Positions 34,497 to 43,180 of a stretch of DNA of 64,000 bases are shown here, one piece after another. A program made the translations under genes and the position numbers. The notes beneath the pieces were generated by a model, which did not search any database, was not told the origin of the DNA, and saw nothing but the letters and a program-made list of their open reading frames with translations. The stretch's first letter is position 1; every line of letters starts with the position of its first letter. Source of the stretch: Clostridia bacterium (GTDB taxonomy: Bacteria; Bacillota; Clostridia; Christensenellales; Aristaeellaceae); contig JAFXBE010000016.1 of NCBI GenBank assembly GCA_017516765.1, forward strand, positions 60,349 through 124,348. Reading direction: 5' to 3'.

Positions 34497-35972
34497 TTAC
34501 TGCTCCTGAGAAGCCTCGATCTCTTCGCCGGAGGCCACCTTGTCGAAGATGGCGGTCACCTCGTCGGAGGGAGCGGGGGTCAGCTTGGCGACCAGTACGG
34601 AAACCAGCAGACCGGCGATGAAGCCGGGGATGATCTCGTAAATACCGGTACCCTTGAGGAAGATGAGCCAGAGGATATCCACGGCTGCGCCGGTGACGAT
34701 GCCCGCCAGTGCGCCCTGGAAGTTGAAGCGGCGCCAGAACAGAGCCAGCATCAGCACGGGGCCGAAGGCAGCGCCGAACACGCCCCAGGCGTTCTCCACC
34801 AGACCCATGATGGTGCCGGAGTTGGGGTTGGCGGCGATGAACACGGCGATAAGGGCGATGGCCAGCACCACGTAGCGGCCTGCCCAGAGCATTTCCTTAT
34901 CGGTGGCCTGATCCTTGCGGATGATGGGCTTATACACATCGCTGGCAAAGGCGGAAGCGGAGGCCAGCAGCTGGCTGTCGGCAGTGCTCATGGCAGCGGC
35001 AAGGATGGCGCTGAGCAGCAGACCGCTGATCAGTGCGGGGAAGATCTTGCGCACCATCTGGATGAACACAGTGGAGCTGTCGGCGATCTCGCCCATGAAC
35101 AGGTGCCCGATCACGCCGGAAAGCACGGAGAAGATGAGGATGAACACCGTCCAGCTGATGCCGATCTTGGCGCTCTTCTTCAGATCCTTGTCGGAGCGCA
35201 GGCTCATGAAGCGGACGATGATGTGGGGCATGCCGAAGTAGCCCAGACCCCAGCCCAGACCGGAAACAACATCCTTCCAGTTGGCGAACAGGTTCCAGTA
35301 GTTTTCGGGCAGCTGATCCATGGTGGAAGCGCCCTGACCGGCATTGACCAGGAACATGGCGAAGATGGGAGCGATCAGCAGGGCGCCCAGCATGAGCAGG
35401 CCCTGGAAGAAGTCGGTCCAGCAGACGGCGGAGAAGCCGCCCAGGAAGGTGTAGACGATGATGATAACGGCTGCGATGTACATGGCGGTGGTGGCATCAA
35501 TACCCATAACAGTATTGAACAGGGTGCCGCAGGCCTTGATGGAGGAAGCGGCATACACGGTATACGCCACAAGGAAGATGACCGCGCAGATCACCTGCAG
35601 GGCCTTGCTCTTGGACAGGAAGCGGTTGGTAAGGAACTGGGGAATGGTGATGGAGTCGTTAGCGGCGATGGAGTAGCGGCGCAGGCGGGGAGCCTGTACC
35701 AGCCAGCTGATGGCATAGCCGATGCCCAGACCGATGGCGATCCATGCCTGACCCAGACCGGCTGCATAGATGGAGGCGGGCAGACCCATCAGTACCCATG
35801 CGCTCATATCGGAAGCGCCGGCGCTGAGGGCGGATACCCAGGGGCCCATCTGGCGGCCGCCCAGGAAGTAGCCCTTTTCGCCGCCGCTCTTGGAGCGGAG
35901 GAAGAAGAACACGCCGACCCCGATCATAAAGATGAAATAGGCAATAAAGACGATCAATTCAGCAATCTTCAT
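34497..35972 (-). CDS. putP: Sodium/proline symporter PutP
   Basis: 491 aa, about 13 helices, solute:sodium symporter family. Diagnostic stretches: YFLGGRQMGPWVSALSAGAS, SDMSAWVLMGLPA, RRYSIAANDSITIPQFL and the FGAAFGPVLMLALFW segment. It imports proline with Na+ for nutrition or osmoprotection. Single-gene unit with its own promoter (36059-36088) and terminator. Confidence 0.94.
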   Translation of the reverse strand: MKIAELIVFIAYFIFMIGVGVFFFLRSKSGGEKGYFLGGRQMGPWVSALSAGASDMSAWVLMGLPASIYAAGLGQAWIAIGLGIGYAISWLVQAPRLRRYSIAANDSITIPQFLTNRFLSKSKALQVICAVIFLVAYTVYAASSIKACGTLFNTVMGIDATTAMYIAAVIIIVYTFLGGFSAVCWTDFFQGLLMLGALLIAPIFAMFLVNAGQGASTMDQLPENYWNLFANWKDVVSGLGWGLGYFGMPHIIVRFMSLRSDKDLKKSAKIGISWTVFILIFSVLSGVIGHLFMGEIADSSTVFIQMVRKIFPALISGLLLSAILAAAMSTADSQLLASASAFASDVYKPIIRKDQATDKEMLWAGRYVVLAIALIAVFIAANPNSGTIMGLVENAWGVFGAAFGPVLMLALFWRRFNFQGALAGIVTGAAVDILWLIFLKGTGIYEIIPGFIAGLLVSVLVAKLTPAPSDEVTAIFDKVASGEEIEASQEQ

Positions 35973-36058
35973 GGTTCACATCCGTTTCCCGGTGCGGTGC
36001 ACCGTGTACTGTGCCTGCCCGGAGCCGCTTGCGCCCCTACAGTGCATGTATGTGTTCG

Positions 36059-36088
36059 ATTATACATTGGGGATGCATCAAAATGCAA
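36059..36088 (-). promoter_or_regulatory. Promoter of putP
   Basis: Minus-strand TTGCAT (36083-36088), 18 bp, TATAAT (36059-36064). Confidence 0.75.
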
Positions 36089-36130
36089 CAAATCCGGGCA
36101 GATGGGACAAACAAAGAACAATTTGCATAC

Positions 36131-36169
36131 AAAAAAAGAAGCTGCCCCGATGCATACGCACCGGGGCAG
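36131..36169 (-). terminator. Terminator of the DUF1538-PII operon
   Basis: CTGCCCCG/CGGGGCAG stem (36142-36169) followed on the minus strand by CTTCTTTTTTT. Confidence 0.85.
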
Positions 36170-36219
36170 ACCGGGAATAAGGCAACAGATCTGTTTGGCA
36201 GCAAACCGGCAGCGGCGGC

Positions 36220-36930
36220 TTACGCCTCGGCCTCTCCGGCTTCTTCGGCCTTGTCCTCATCCCCGGCATCCACCTGGCGCAGACCCGCCACCTGGGATAC
36301 CGGCAGAGAGAAGCAGATGGCTCCCGCATCGGTACCGGGGCCTGCCTGCTCCACGATGGCCTTCATAATGGCGGCTTTCTTCTGCGCCTCTGCCACAATG
36401 AGCACCACATCTTTTTCGCTGGCAAGGGAAATGCCGAGGAATTTGCCCGTTTCCCGGCTGCCGGTGCCCTTCCCCAGCAGCACCGTGCCGCCGGTGGCCC
36501 CGGCAGAACGGGCGGCGTGCATCACCATATCGGATGCGCCTTCGTTGAGAATCACGTAGATCAGCTCGTGGGAGAAGACCATTTTGGGCTTTTCTCCCGT
36601 GGGCGTTTTGTTATCGGTCAGGTATGCCATGGTCCGTCCTCCTCCAACGCTCTTGATGGGCACGCTGAGCATGATGCCGTTGCCCGGAATATCGATGAAC
36701 ATGCGAATTTTGGCAGCCCGCATCAGCTTCTGGGTCTGCTCCCTGTCCGCTACCGTGCTGATGAGGGCTTTATCCTTCTGGGCAAGCCCATAAAGGGACA
36801 GATGCTCCGAGGTTGCGGTGCCCTGGCAGAGCATGGTCAGGGTAAGGGGCAGCTTCAGGTTCTGGCAGATGGTCTCCATGGTCTGGGCGCGTTCGCGGTC
36901 TACGATGGTCATGACATAATTCAGTTCCAC
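36220..36930 (-). CDS. PII-like signalling protein with tandem domains, partner of DUF1538
   Basis: 236 aa cytoplasmic protein of two GlnB/PII-like halves (about 1-105 and 115-215), each with alternating strands and helices (YVMTIVDRERAQ; YVILNEGASDMVM) and a T-loop-like GGGR or GTGSRETG segment. A 15-residue acidic tail (DEDKAEEAGEAEA) ends it. It starts 4 bp after the DUF1538 stop, so the two are co-translated. PII-like proteins commonly gate adjacent transporters by binding nucleotides; the ligand is unknown here. Confidence 0.82.
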   Translation of the reverse strand: MELNYVMTIVDRERAQTMETICQNLKLPLTLTMLCQGTATSEHLSLYGLAQKDKALISTVADREQTQKLMRAAKIRMFIDIPGNGIMLSVPIKSVGGGRTMAYLTDNKTPTGEKPKMVFSHELIYVILNEGASDMVMHAARSAGATGGTVLLGKGTGSRETGKFLGISLASEKDVVLIVAEAQKKAAIMKAIVEQAGPGTDAGAICFSLPVSQVAGLRQVDAGDEDKAEEAGEAEA

Positions 36931-36934
36931 AGGA

Positions 36935-38455
36935 TCACACCTCCCACAGCTCGATCACGTCGCTGTCGCCATAGACCACTTCGGGCTCGGCAGGCGTTTT
37001 GCGCACTTTGATGACATAGATCAGACCCATGATCTGTACGGTGATGAGGGGCATCATGGCCACCAGCGCCACCAGACCGAAGGCATCGGTCATCACATTG
37101 CCGCCGGTGGCGCTGGTAGCGCCCATGGCAAAGGGCAGCATAAAGGTGGCGGTCAGGGGGCCGGAGGCAACGCCGCCGGAGTCGAAAGCGATGGCGGTGA
37201 AGGTGGGCGGCACGAAGAACGCCAGCAGCAGCGCAATACCGTAGCCGGGGATCAGCAGCCACATGATGGGCAGACCGGTAATCACCCGCAGCATGGCCAG
37301 ACCCATGGCAGCCGCCACGGCGATGGACAGGCTGTAGTGCATGGCGGTGGCGGAGATGGCGCCCGCGCTCAGCTCTTCCACCTGCTTGTTGAGCACATGC
37401 ACCGCAGGCTCGGCATTGATGATGAACCAGCCCATCAGCATGGCAACGGGGATCAGGATCAGCTGCAGACGGGGCTCTGCCAGCCGCTGCCCCAGAATGT
37501 AGCCAAGGGAGGAAAAGCCCACATTTACGCCCGTCAGGAACAGCACCAGACCCACGCAGGTGAGCACCAGCCCCAGCAGGATGCGCATCAGCGGCAGCTT
37601 ATGCAGCCTGAGGGCAACGACCTGAAAGATAAGGAAAAACGCCACGATGGGCAGAAGGGCGACCACGACCTCCAAAAGATACTCGGGCAGGGCGTGCAGG
37701 TAGCCGAAGCCCAGCTCCACCGTATCGGCATAGTTGCTGACGATGGAAGCAGCTGTGCCATCGGGGGCATCCTTGTAGACAAAGCTGAGGAGGAGCACCG
37801 CCAGAATGGGGCCAACGGAGCACAGCGCCACCAGACCGAAGGAGTCGGTATTGGCGTTGCCGTCGCTGCGGATGGAGGCCACACCAACGCCCAGCGCCAT
37901 AATGAAGGGCACCGTCATGGGGCCGGTGGTAACGCCGCCGGAATCGAAGGCGACGGAGAGATAATCCGGGTGGGTAAGGGCCGCCAGCAGGAACACCAGC
38001 CCGTACAGCCCCATCAGCAACCACTTCATGGGAACGGCGAAGAGGATACGCAGCATGCTTGCCAGTAAAAACAGACCCACGCCAACCGCCACCGTAATGA
38101 TCAGCAGCGTGGTATCGATGGCGGGCACATTGGCTGCCAGCACCTGCAGGTCGGGCTCCGCCACGGTAATGGCCACGCCCAGCAGAAAGCTGACAACAAG
38201 GATGAGCGCAAGGTTGCGGCTCTTGGTGAGCTTGGCGCCGATGTGGTTACCGATCTGGGTCATGGAAACATCGCTGCCGAGGGTGAACAAACCCATGCCC
38301 ACGATCAGCAGCACTGCGCCCAGCAGAAACGCCAGCAGCAGGTCTGCCGTTACGGGTACAAAACTCAGGCACATCAGCGCAACGATGAGGGTGATGGGCA
38401 GTACCGAGGCAGCCGCCTCTTTGAATTTTTCAAAGAACATCGCCTTGGAATGCAA
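36935..38455 (-). CDS. DUF1538 membrane transporter, duplicated
   Basis: 506 aa from a TTG at 38455, placed 8 bp after GGAGG; the first ATG would be 23 bp away and longer frames enter the leader RNA. Two homologous halves of ~240 residues, each ending in a signature with FDSGGV(T/A)(T/S)GP(M/L)T and (A/T)D(S/A)FGLVALC(or V)A-type segment, about 12 helices in total. DUF1538 proteins are thought to be Na+(K+)/H+ antiporter-like. The downstream PII-like gene suggests nucleotide control, and the long leader (38456-38700) suggests RNA control. Confidence 0.83.
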   Translation of the reverse strand: MHSKAMFFEKFKEAAASVLPITLIVALMCLSFVPVTADLLLAFLLGAVLLIVGMGLFTLGSDVSMTQIGNHIGAKLTKSRNLALILVVSFLLGVAITVAEPDLQVLAANVPAIDTTLLIITVAVGVGLFLLASMLRILFAVPMKWLLMGLYGLVFLLAALTHPDYLSVAFDSGGVTTGPMTVPFIMALGVGVASIRSDGNANTDSFGLVALCSVGPILAVLLLSFVYKDAPDGTAASIVSNYADTVELGFGYLHALPEYLLEVVVALLPIVAFFLIFQVVALRLHKLPLMRILLGLVLTCVGLVLFLTGVNVGFSSLGYILGQRLAEPRLQLILIPVAMLMGWFIINAEPAVHVLNKQVEELSAGAISATAMHYSLSIAVAAAMGLAMLRVITGLPIMWLLIPGYGIALLLAFFVPPTFTAIAFDSGGVASGPLTATFMLPFAMGATSATGGNVMTDAFGLVALVAMMPLITVQIMGLIYVIKVRKTPAEPEVVYGDSDVIELWEV

Positions 38456-38702
38456 CAGGGTCTCCTCCTTCCAAAAAAGAATATTCGGTTGTCTGCCTAC
38501 GAAAGCAGGATACGCTTCCCGCTTGTGCATACAGACCGGAAAAAGCGGAGGAACCGATAGAAAAAAGGCAGCGCCGAAGCCCGGCTCTGCCTGTACCTGC
38601 GCTGCGCCCGGGAGATGGGTACACCACCCCCTGCGGCAATCGAGATAAATCGGCTGCACTATGCTGCCGATGACAGACTCCACCACTTATTTCGACTGCT
38701 TT
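38456..38702 (-). ncRNA. Structured 5' leader of the DUF1538 operon, candidate riboswitch
   Basis: About 245 nt between promoter and TTG start. A stem ATCGGC/GCCGAT closes an 11-nt loop near 38646-38670, followed by G/C-rich helices and a rho-independent terminator (38567-38591) inside the leader. The organisation is that of an attenuated riboswitch. I do not recognise the aptamer; given the cation-transporter-like product, an ion- or nucleotide-sensing RNA is a guess. Confidence 0.5.
38561..38591 (-). terminator. Leader attenuator of the DUF1538 operon
   Basis: Stem GGCAG-GCCG/CGGC-CTGCC with a short loop, followed on the minus strand by TTTTTTC, about 115 nt before the start codon. Confidence 0.8.
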
Positions 38703-38703
38703 G

Positions 38704-38733
38704 ATGGTAGCATGGCGACCGGTTTTTGTCAAC
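38704..38733 (-). promoter_or_regulatory. Promoter of the DUF1538 operon
   Basis: Minus-strand TTGACA (38728-38733), 18 bp, TACCAT (38704-38709). Confidence 0.8.
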
Positions 38734-38748
38734 GTCCGCCGCCGTTTC

Positions 38749-38778
38749 TTGACAGCTCCTGCGGGGTTGGATTATGAT
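38749..38778 (+). promoter_or_regulatory. Promoter of the GH94-like gene
   Basis: TTGACA (38749-38754), 18 bp, TATGAT (38773-38778); diverges from the DUF1538 promoter with 15 bp between the -35 boxes. Confidence 0.83.
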
Positions 38779-38825
38779 GGCTATATATGGTTCTTTCATA
38801 ACCTACAGATCGGGGTGTGTTTATC

Positions 38826-41800
38826 ATGTTGGATCAGAGCGGACGCTATACCCTTACCCATTACAGCCGTATGGAGCCCTTCTGCAGCTTTCTGCCCGGT
38901 GTGGCGGGCGAAACAGGCGTGCCCATGTGGTGCTACTACGTAAACCGTGGGCAGTGTATCTCCAGCTTCGGCATCGAGGACAAGGATCATGCCATTATGG
39001 AGTTCTTCCCGGCACATCAGGCATACCAGTATACGGGGCGGGTGGGCTTCCGTACCTTCCTGAAGGTGAACGGGCAGCCCGTGGAGCCCTTTGCCGACGC
39101 CCAGAGTGAGCATGCCATGCACATCGGCATGAACGATCTGGTGATCCGGGATACCTGCAAGGGTGTGGAGATGACCGTTACCTACTTTACCCTGCCTGAA
39201 GAGCGGGGCGCGGCGCTGGTGCGCAGGGTGACCCTGACCAACCGCACCCAGCAGCCCATGCAGATCGACCTGCTGGACGGCATGCCCGCCATTCTGCCCT
39301 ACGGCATCAATCTGCACAACACCAAGCATATGACCCAGACTTCCAAGGCATGGATGCAGGCAGAAAAGACCGCCGATGCCGCCTATTTCCGGGTACGCGC
39401 CAGCATGGAAGATACCAGCGACATCCAGAAGGTGCTGGGGGTCAACTTTGCCGCCGCCCGCACCGAAAGCGGCGAAGTGATGCCCGCTTTTGTGGATCCC
39501 CGCCACATTTTCGGCTACGACAGCGGGCTGGGCAACCCGGTGGGCTTCAACGGTGCGCCCTACAGCCAGTGGGCGGAGCAGAGCGAGGTATGCGAGAACA
39601 TCCTGCCCGCCTGCTTCTTCGGGCGGCAGGCAGCGTTGCAGCCCGGGCAGAGCGCGACCCACAGCATCATCATCGGTCAGGCGGAAAGCCGGGAGCGGGC
39701 TGCGGAGCTGTGCGCCCGCATGTTCAGCGGCGACACCCTTGCCCGCAAGCATGAGCGCGCCACCCAAATGACCCTGCAGCTGACCGACCCCATCGCCGCT
39801 AAAACCGGCGACCCGGTCTTTGATATGTACAGCCGCCAGACCTATCTGGACAACCTGCTGCGCGGCGGCACCCCCGTTACCCTGCCCGGGGGAAAGGTGG
39901 TGTACATCTACTCCCGCAAGCACGGCGATCCGGAGCGGGACTACAACGCCTTCCGTATGCGCCCGGAATACTACTCCCAGGGCAACGGCAACTTCCGCGA
40001 TGTAAACCAGAACCGGCGGTGCGATGTGCTGTTCTCCCCGGCGGTGGCCCGCAGCAATGTACACATGTTCTACAACCTGATCCAGGCCGACGGCTACAAC
40101 CCGCTGGTGGTGGAGTATGTACAGTTTACCCTGCCCCAGAGCGCACAGCAGCAGTTGCTGCCCCTTGTGGCAGAGGAAAGCCGGGAAGCCGCCGCCAAGC
40201 TGCTCTGTGGCAGCTTTACCCCCGGTCAGCTGCGGATGGCATTGGAGGACTGGGCGCTGACCGTACCCGAAGAGGACTTCTTTGCCAAGGCCGTCGCCGA
40301 AGCCCGGCAGGGCGTTACCGCCAACTTTACCGAGGGCTTCTGGACCGACCACTGGACCTACAACCTTGACCAGATCGAAAGCTATCTGAGCGTATACCCG
40401 GAGACCGAAGAGGAGCTGTTCTGCGACGATTGCTCCTACACCTGGTTCCGCAGCCCGGAGAGCGTGCTGCCCCGCGCCAAGCGGTATGTGGTCACCCCCA
40501 ACGGCGTGCGCCAGTACAATCATCTGGAAAAATGCCCCGACGACGGCGGGCAGCTGAAGGCGCAGGACGGCACTGTGATGCATGCCACGCTGATGGAAAA
40601 GATCCTGACGCTGCTGGCGGTAAAGACCGCCACCCTTGACCCCTACGGGCTGGGCATTGAAATGGAGGGCGGCAAGCCCGGCTGGTACGATGCGCTGAAC
40701 GGTCTGCCCGGTCTGTTGGGCTCTTCCGTTGCCGAAACCCTGGAGCTGTGCCGGGCGCTGGAGGATCTGACCGCCCGTGCCGCACGCTTCCGCCGCAGCG
40801 TGAGCCTGATGGACGAAGCAGCGGTTCTTGCCCGCAGCGTGACCCGCATTCTGGAGGAAAACGAAGCTGTCTGGCAGCGGGAGGGCGAGAACCTGACCGT
40901 ATGGAACGCCCTGTCCGATGCCCGGGAAGCCTACCGCGCCAGCCTGATGAGCCGGGTCGCCGGTACCAAGACCGAACTTTCTGCCGACGAGATGGACCAT
41001 ATGCTGGCTGTGTGGTCCGCCTGCATCCGCCGCAGCGTGGAAAAATCGCTGGCGCTGGGCGGCGGGCTGTGCCCCACCTACTTTGCCTACAACGTGACCG
41101 CCTACCATCAGGACGAGGCCGGTCTGCACCCCGATGCCATCGAGCTGGTCAAAATGCCCGACTTTTTGGAGGGTCAGGTGCGCTGGCTGCGGCTGGACCG
41201 CTCCATGGCGGATAAGCAGCAGCTGGTCAAAAACGTGGAGGAAAGCCGCCTGTACGACCGCAAGCTGAACATGTACAAGGTAAACGCCGCGCTGGGCGAG
41301 GCCTCCTACGAGATCGGGCGCGCCCATGCCTTTACCCCCGGCTGGCTGGAGAACGAATCCATCTGGTTGCACATGGAATACAAATACCTGCTGGAGCTTC
41401 TCCGGTCGGGGCTGTACAACGAATTTGCCGGGGCCTTCCACAAGGCGGCGGTTCCCTTCCTTGACCCCACCGTGTATGGGCGCAGCCCGCTGGAGAATTC
41501 CTCCTTTATCGCCTCAAGTGCAAACCCGGATCCCGTTATCCACGGCAAGGGCTTTGTGGCGCGGCTTTCCGGCTCCACGGCAGAGTTCTTGTCCATCTGG
41601 CAGCAGATGCTGCTGGGGCGGCAGCTGTTCACGGTGGAGGAAGATCAGCTGGTGCTGAGCCTTTCCCCCATGCTGCCCGGCTACCTGACCCGGGGCTGCA
41701 ACACCATCGAAGCCACTTTGCTGGGCAAGACCAAAGTGATCTATCACATCACCCCCGGCATGACCTATCTGCCCGGACGGTATGCCCTTGGCGGCATGAC

Positions 41801-42143
41801 CGTGCTCTGGCAGGACGGCACCCGGATCGTCTTTGCCGACGGGCTGCCCCGGGGCGAAGCGGCGGAGCGCATCCGCAGGCAGGAAGCGGTACAGATCGAA
41901 ACCGGTCTGATCCCCATCCGCTTCTGCACCCAGTGCGGCGCAAAGCAGAGCGCAGAGGGCAAATTCTGCACCGAATGCGGCGCGGAGCTGGCTCCCCTGC
42001 CGGCAGCAGAACCGGTGCAGGACGCAGCCCAGACGGCGCAGAAGCCGGTGTTCGTGCCCGCATCCAACGAGCCGCTGGTGCTTGAGCCGGTGGAACGGCC
42101 TGTGTTTACCCCGGCTTCGGATGAGCCGCTGCAACTGAAGTGA
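38826..42143 (+). CDS. GH94-like disaccharide/oligosaccharide phosphorylase with C-terminal zinc ribbon
   Basis: 1105 aa from the ATG at 38826 (a GTG at 38817 is possible; the ribosome site is weak). An N-terminal beta-sandwich (about 1-310) precedes an alpha6/alpha6 barrel. The likely general-acid Asp is in KPGWYDALNGLPG (about 622), in place of the WNDGLN motif of GH94, and FWTDHWTYNLDQIESY is conserved in this group. It resembles the phosphorylase clan GH94/GH149/GH161 and probably splits beta-glucosidic bonds with phosphate in the cytoplasm. Odd: a zinc ribbon (about 1033-1056, CTQCGAK...CTECGAE) and two PAS(N/D)EPL repeats form the last 75 residues. Exact family and substrate unsettled. 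Confidence 0.78.
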   Translation: MLDQSGRYTLTHYSRMEPFCSFLPGVAGETGVPMWCYYVNRGQCISSFGIEDKDHAIMEFFPAHQAYQYTGRVGFRTFLKVNGQPVEPFADAQSEHAMHIGMNDLVIRDTCKGVEMTVTYFTLPEERGAALVRRVTLTNRTQQPMQIDLLDGMPAILPYGINLHNTKHMTQTSKAWMQAEKTADAAYFRVRASMEDTSDIQKVLGVNFAAARTESGEVMPAFVDPRHIFGYDSGLGNPVGFNGAPYSQWAEQSEVCENILPACFFGRQAALQPGQSATHSIIIGQAESRERAAELCARMFSGDTLARKHERATQMTLQLTDPIAAKTGDPVFDMYSRQTYLDNLLRGGTPVTLPGGKVVYIYSRKHGDPERDYNAFRMRPEYYSQGNGNFRDVNQNRRCDVLFSPAVARSNVHMFYNLIQADGYNPLVVEYVQFTLPQSAQQQLLPLVAEESREAAAKLLCGSFTPGQLRMALEDWALTVPEEDFFAKAVAEARQGVTANFTEGFWTDHWTYNLDQIESYLSVYPETEEELFCDDCSYTWFRSPESVLPRAKRYVVTPNGVRQYNHLEKCPDDGGQLKAQDGTVMHATLMEKILTLLAVKTATLDPYGLGIEMEGGKPGWYDALNGLPGLLGSSVAETLELCRALEDLTARAARFRRSVSLMDEAAVLARSVTRILEENEAVWQREGENLTVWNALSDAREAYRASLMSRVAGTKTELSADEMDHMLAVWSACIRRSVEKSLALGGGLCPTYFAYNVTAYHQDEAGLHPDAIELVKMPDFLEGQVRWLRLDRSMADKQQLVKNVEESRLYDRKLNMYKVNAALGEASYEIGRAHAFTPGWLENESIWLHMEYKYLLELLRSGLYNEFAGAFHKAAVPFLDPTVYGRSPLENSSFIASSANPDPVIHGKGFVARLSGSTAEFLSIWQQMLLGRQLFTVEEDQLVLSLSPMLPGYLTRGCNTIEATLLGKTKVIYHITPGMTYLPGRYALGGMTVLWQDGTRIVFADGLPRGEAAERIRRQEAVQIETGLIPIRFCTQCGAKQSAEGKFCTECGAELAPLPAAEPVQDAAQTAQKPVFVPASNEPLVLEPVERPVFTPASDEPLQLK

Positions 42144-42162
42144 TCCGGTATATAAAAAGCGG

Positions 42163-42205
42163 GGTGCAGGGGGATCATCCCCCTGCCGGGCGTGAGCAGA
42201 GCCCA
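42163..42205 (+). repeat. Dispersed repeat E, copy 2
   Basis: Starts GGGGTGCAGGGGGATCATCC, same unit as 80-128, 20 bp after the GH94-like stop. Confidence 0.7.
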
Positions 42206-42302
42206 CAATCCTACGCCGCAGCGTTTCCCTGCAAGCACAGCGAGCACCGAAGGTGCAAGATGTGCGACCTTGCTCGAAAGGATGAGTTTATCAGCAATCT
42301 GA

Positions 42303-42333
42303 GCCGCCGCAGAGCGTATCTGCGGCGGCTTTT
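42303..42333 (+). terminator. Rho-independent terminator
   Basis: Perfect 11-bp stem GCCGCCGCAGA/TCTGCGGCGGC with TTTT after it. It ends the GH94-like transcript about 160 nt beyond its stop; those 160 nt hold no gene. Confidence 0.9.
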
Positions 42334-42422
42334 CTCATTTTGCTTTCCCCCTGCTGTTTCATTTGGTGAAAAACGGGTGATACTGTAGACAGAACCCACC
42401 GGAAACAGAAGGAGGCATTTGG

Positions 42423-43034
42423 ATGGATACGAAGGCTTTGTTTCAGATCACCTACGGACTGTACCTGCTCACCACCCATCAGCAGGGGGTGGACAACGGC
42501 TGCATCATCAACACGGTGATGCAGATTGCCGAGGAACCCAACCGGCTGGCGGTTTCGGTAAGCAAACGGAACCTGACCTGCGCCATGCTGCAGCAGACCC
42601 GGGAATTCAACGTTTCCACCCTGACCACCGATGCGGATTTTGCCCTTTTCAAGCGTTTTGGCATGCAGAGCGGGCGGGACACGGACAAGTTTGAGGGCTT
42701 CGAGGGCGTTGAGCGCACCGAAAACGGGCTGTACCGGCTGACGCACAGCACCAATGCCTGGCTGAGCGGCAGCGTGGTGCAGGAGGTGGATCTGGGTACC
42801 CATATGCTGTTTATTGCCGAGATGACCGACGGGCAGGTGGTTTCGGGCGACCCGCCCTGCACTTATACCTACTACCAGAGCCACATCAAGCCCAAGCCGG
42901 TGCAGCCTGCGAAGAAAAGTTGGGTCTGTGAGGTGTGCGGCTATGTGTACGAGGGCGAGACCCTGCCCGATGGCTTTGTGTGCCCGGTCTGCAAGCACGG
43001 GGCGGAAGTGTTCCGGCAGGTGGGGGATGCGTGA
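42423..43034 (+). CDS. hrb: Flavin reductase-rubredoxin fusion (high-molecular-weight rubredoxin)
   Basis: 203 aa. Residues 1-150 form an FMN-binding flavin-reductase domain (NTVMQIAEEPNRLAVSVSK, FKRFGMQSGRDTDKF). Residues ~160-203 are a complete rubredoxin with CEVCGYVYEG and CPVC. Such fusions pass electrons from NADH-linked reductases to O2- or NO-scavenging flavodiiron proteins in strict anaerobes. GGAGG precedes the ATG. Stand-alone gene. Supports an anaerobic lifestyle. Confidence 0.92.
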   Translation: MDTKALFQITYGLYLLTTHQQGVDNGCIINTVMQIAEEPNRLAVSVSKRNLTCAMLQQTREFNVSTLTTDADFALFKRFGMQSGRDTDKFEGFEGVERTENGLYRLTHSTNAWLSGSVVQEVDLGTHMLFIAEMTDGQVVSGDPPCTYTYYQSHIKPKPVQPAKKSWVCEVCGYVYEGETLPDGFVCPVCKHGAEVFRQVGDA

Positions 43035-43140
43035 AGTCGGCACCCTCAGTCGCCTTACGGCGAGAACTCCCTCCTTCGGAAGGAGGCCAATGTGCTGGCG
43101 GTTCCAATCAAAGGCTTCTTTCTTCTCTGCCAAGCACGAA

Positions 43141-43170
43141 AAAACGGCTGCTTTCGCAAGCAGCCGTTTT
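43141..43170. terminator. Bidirectional terminator
   Basis: Perfect 11-bp AAAACGGCTGC stem, A-rich on one side and T-rich on the other, between the convergent Hrb and EAL genes. A short D-type repeat (CCCTCAGTCGCC...TTCGGAAGGAGG, 43043-43088) lies beside it. Confidence 0.85.
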
Positions 43171-43180
43171 GTTGTTCCCT

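Noticed and set aside
38817..38825. GTG start for the GH94-like gene
   Set aside because: It adds three residues only and has no better ribosome site than the ATG at 38826. Left as a possibility but not chosen.
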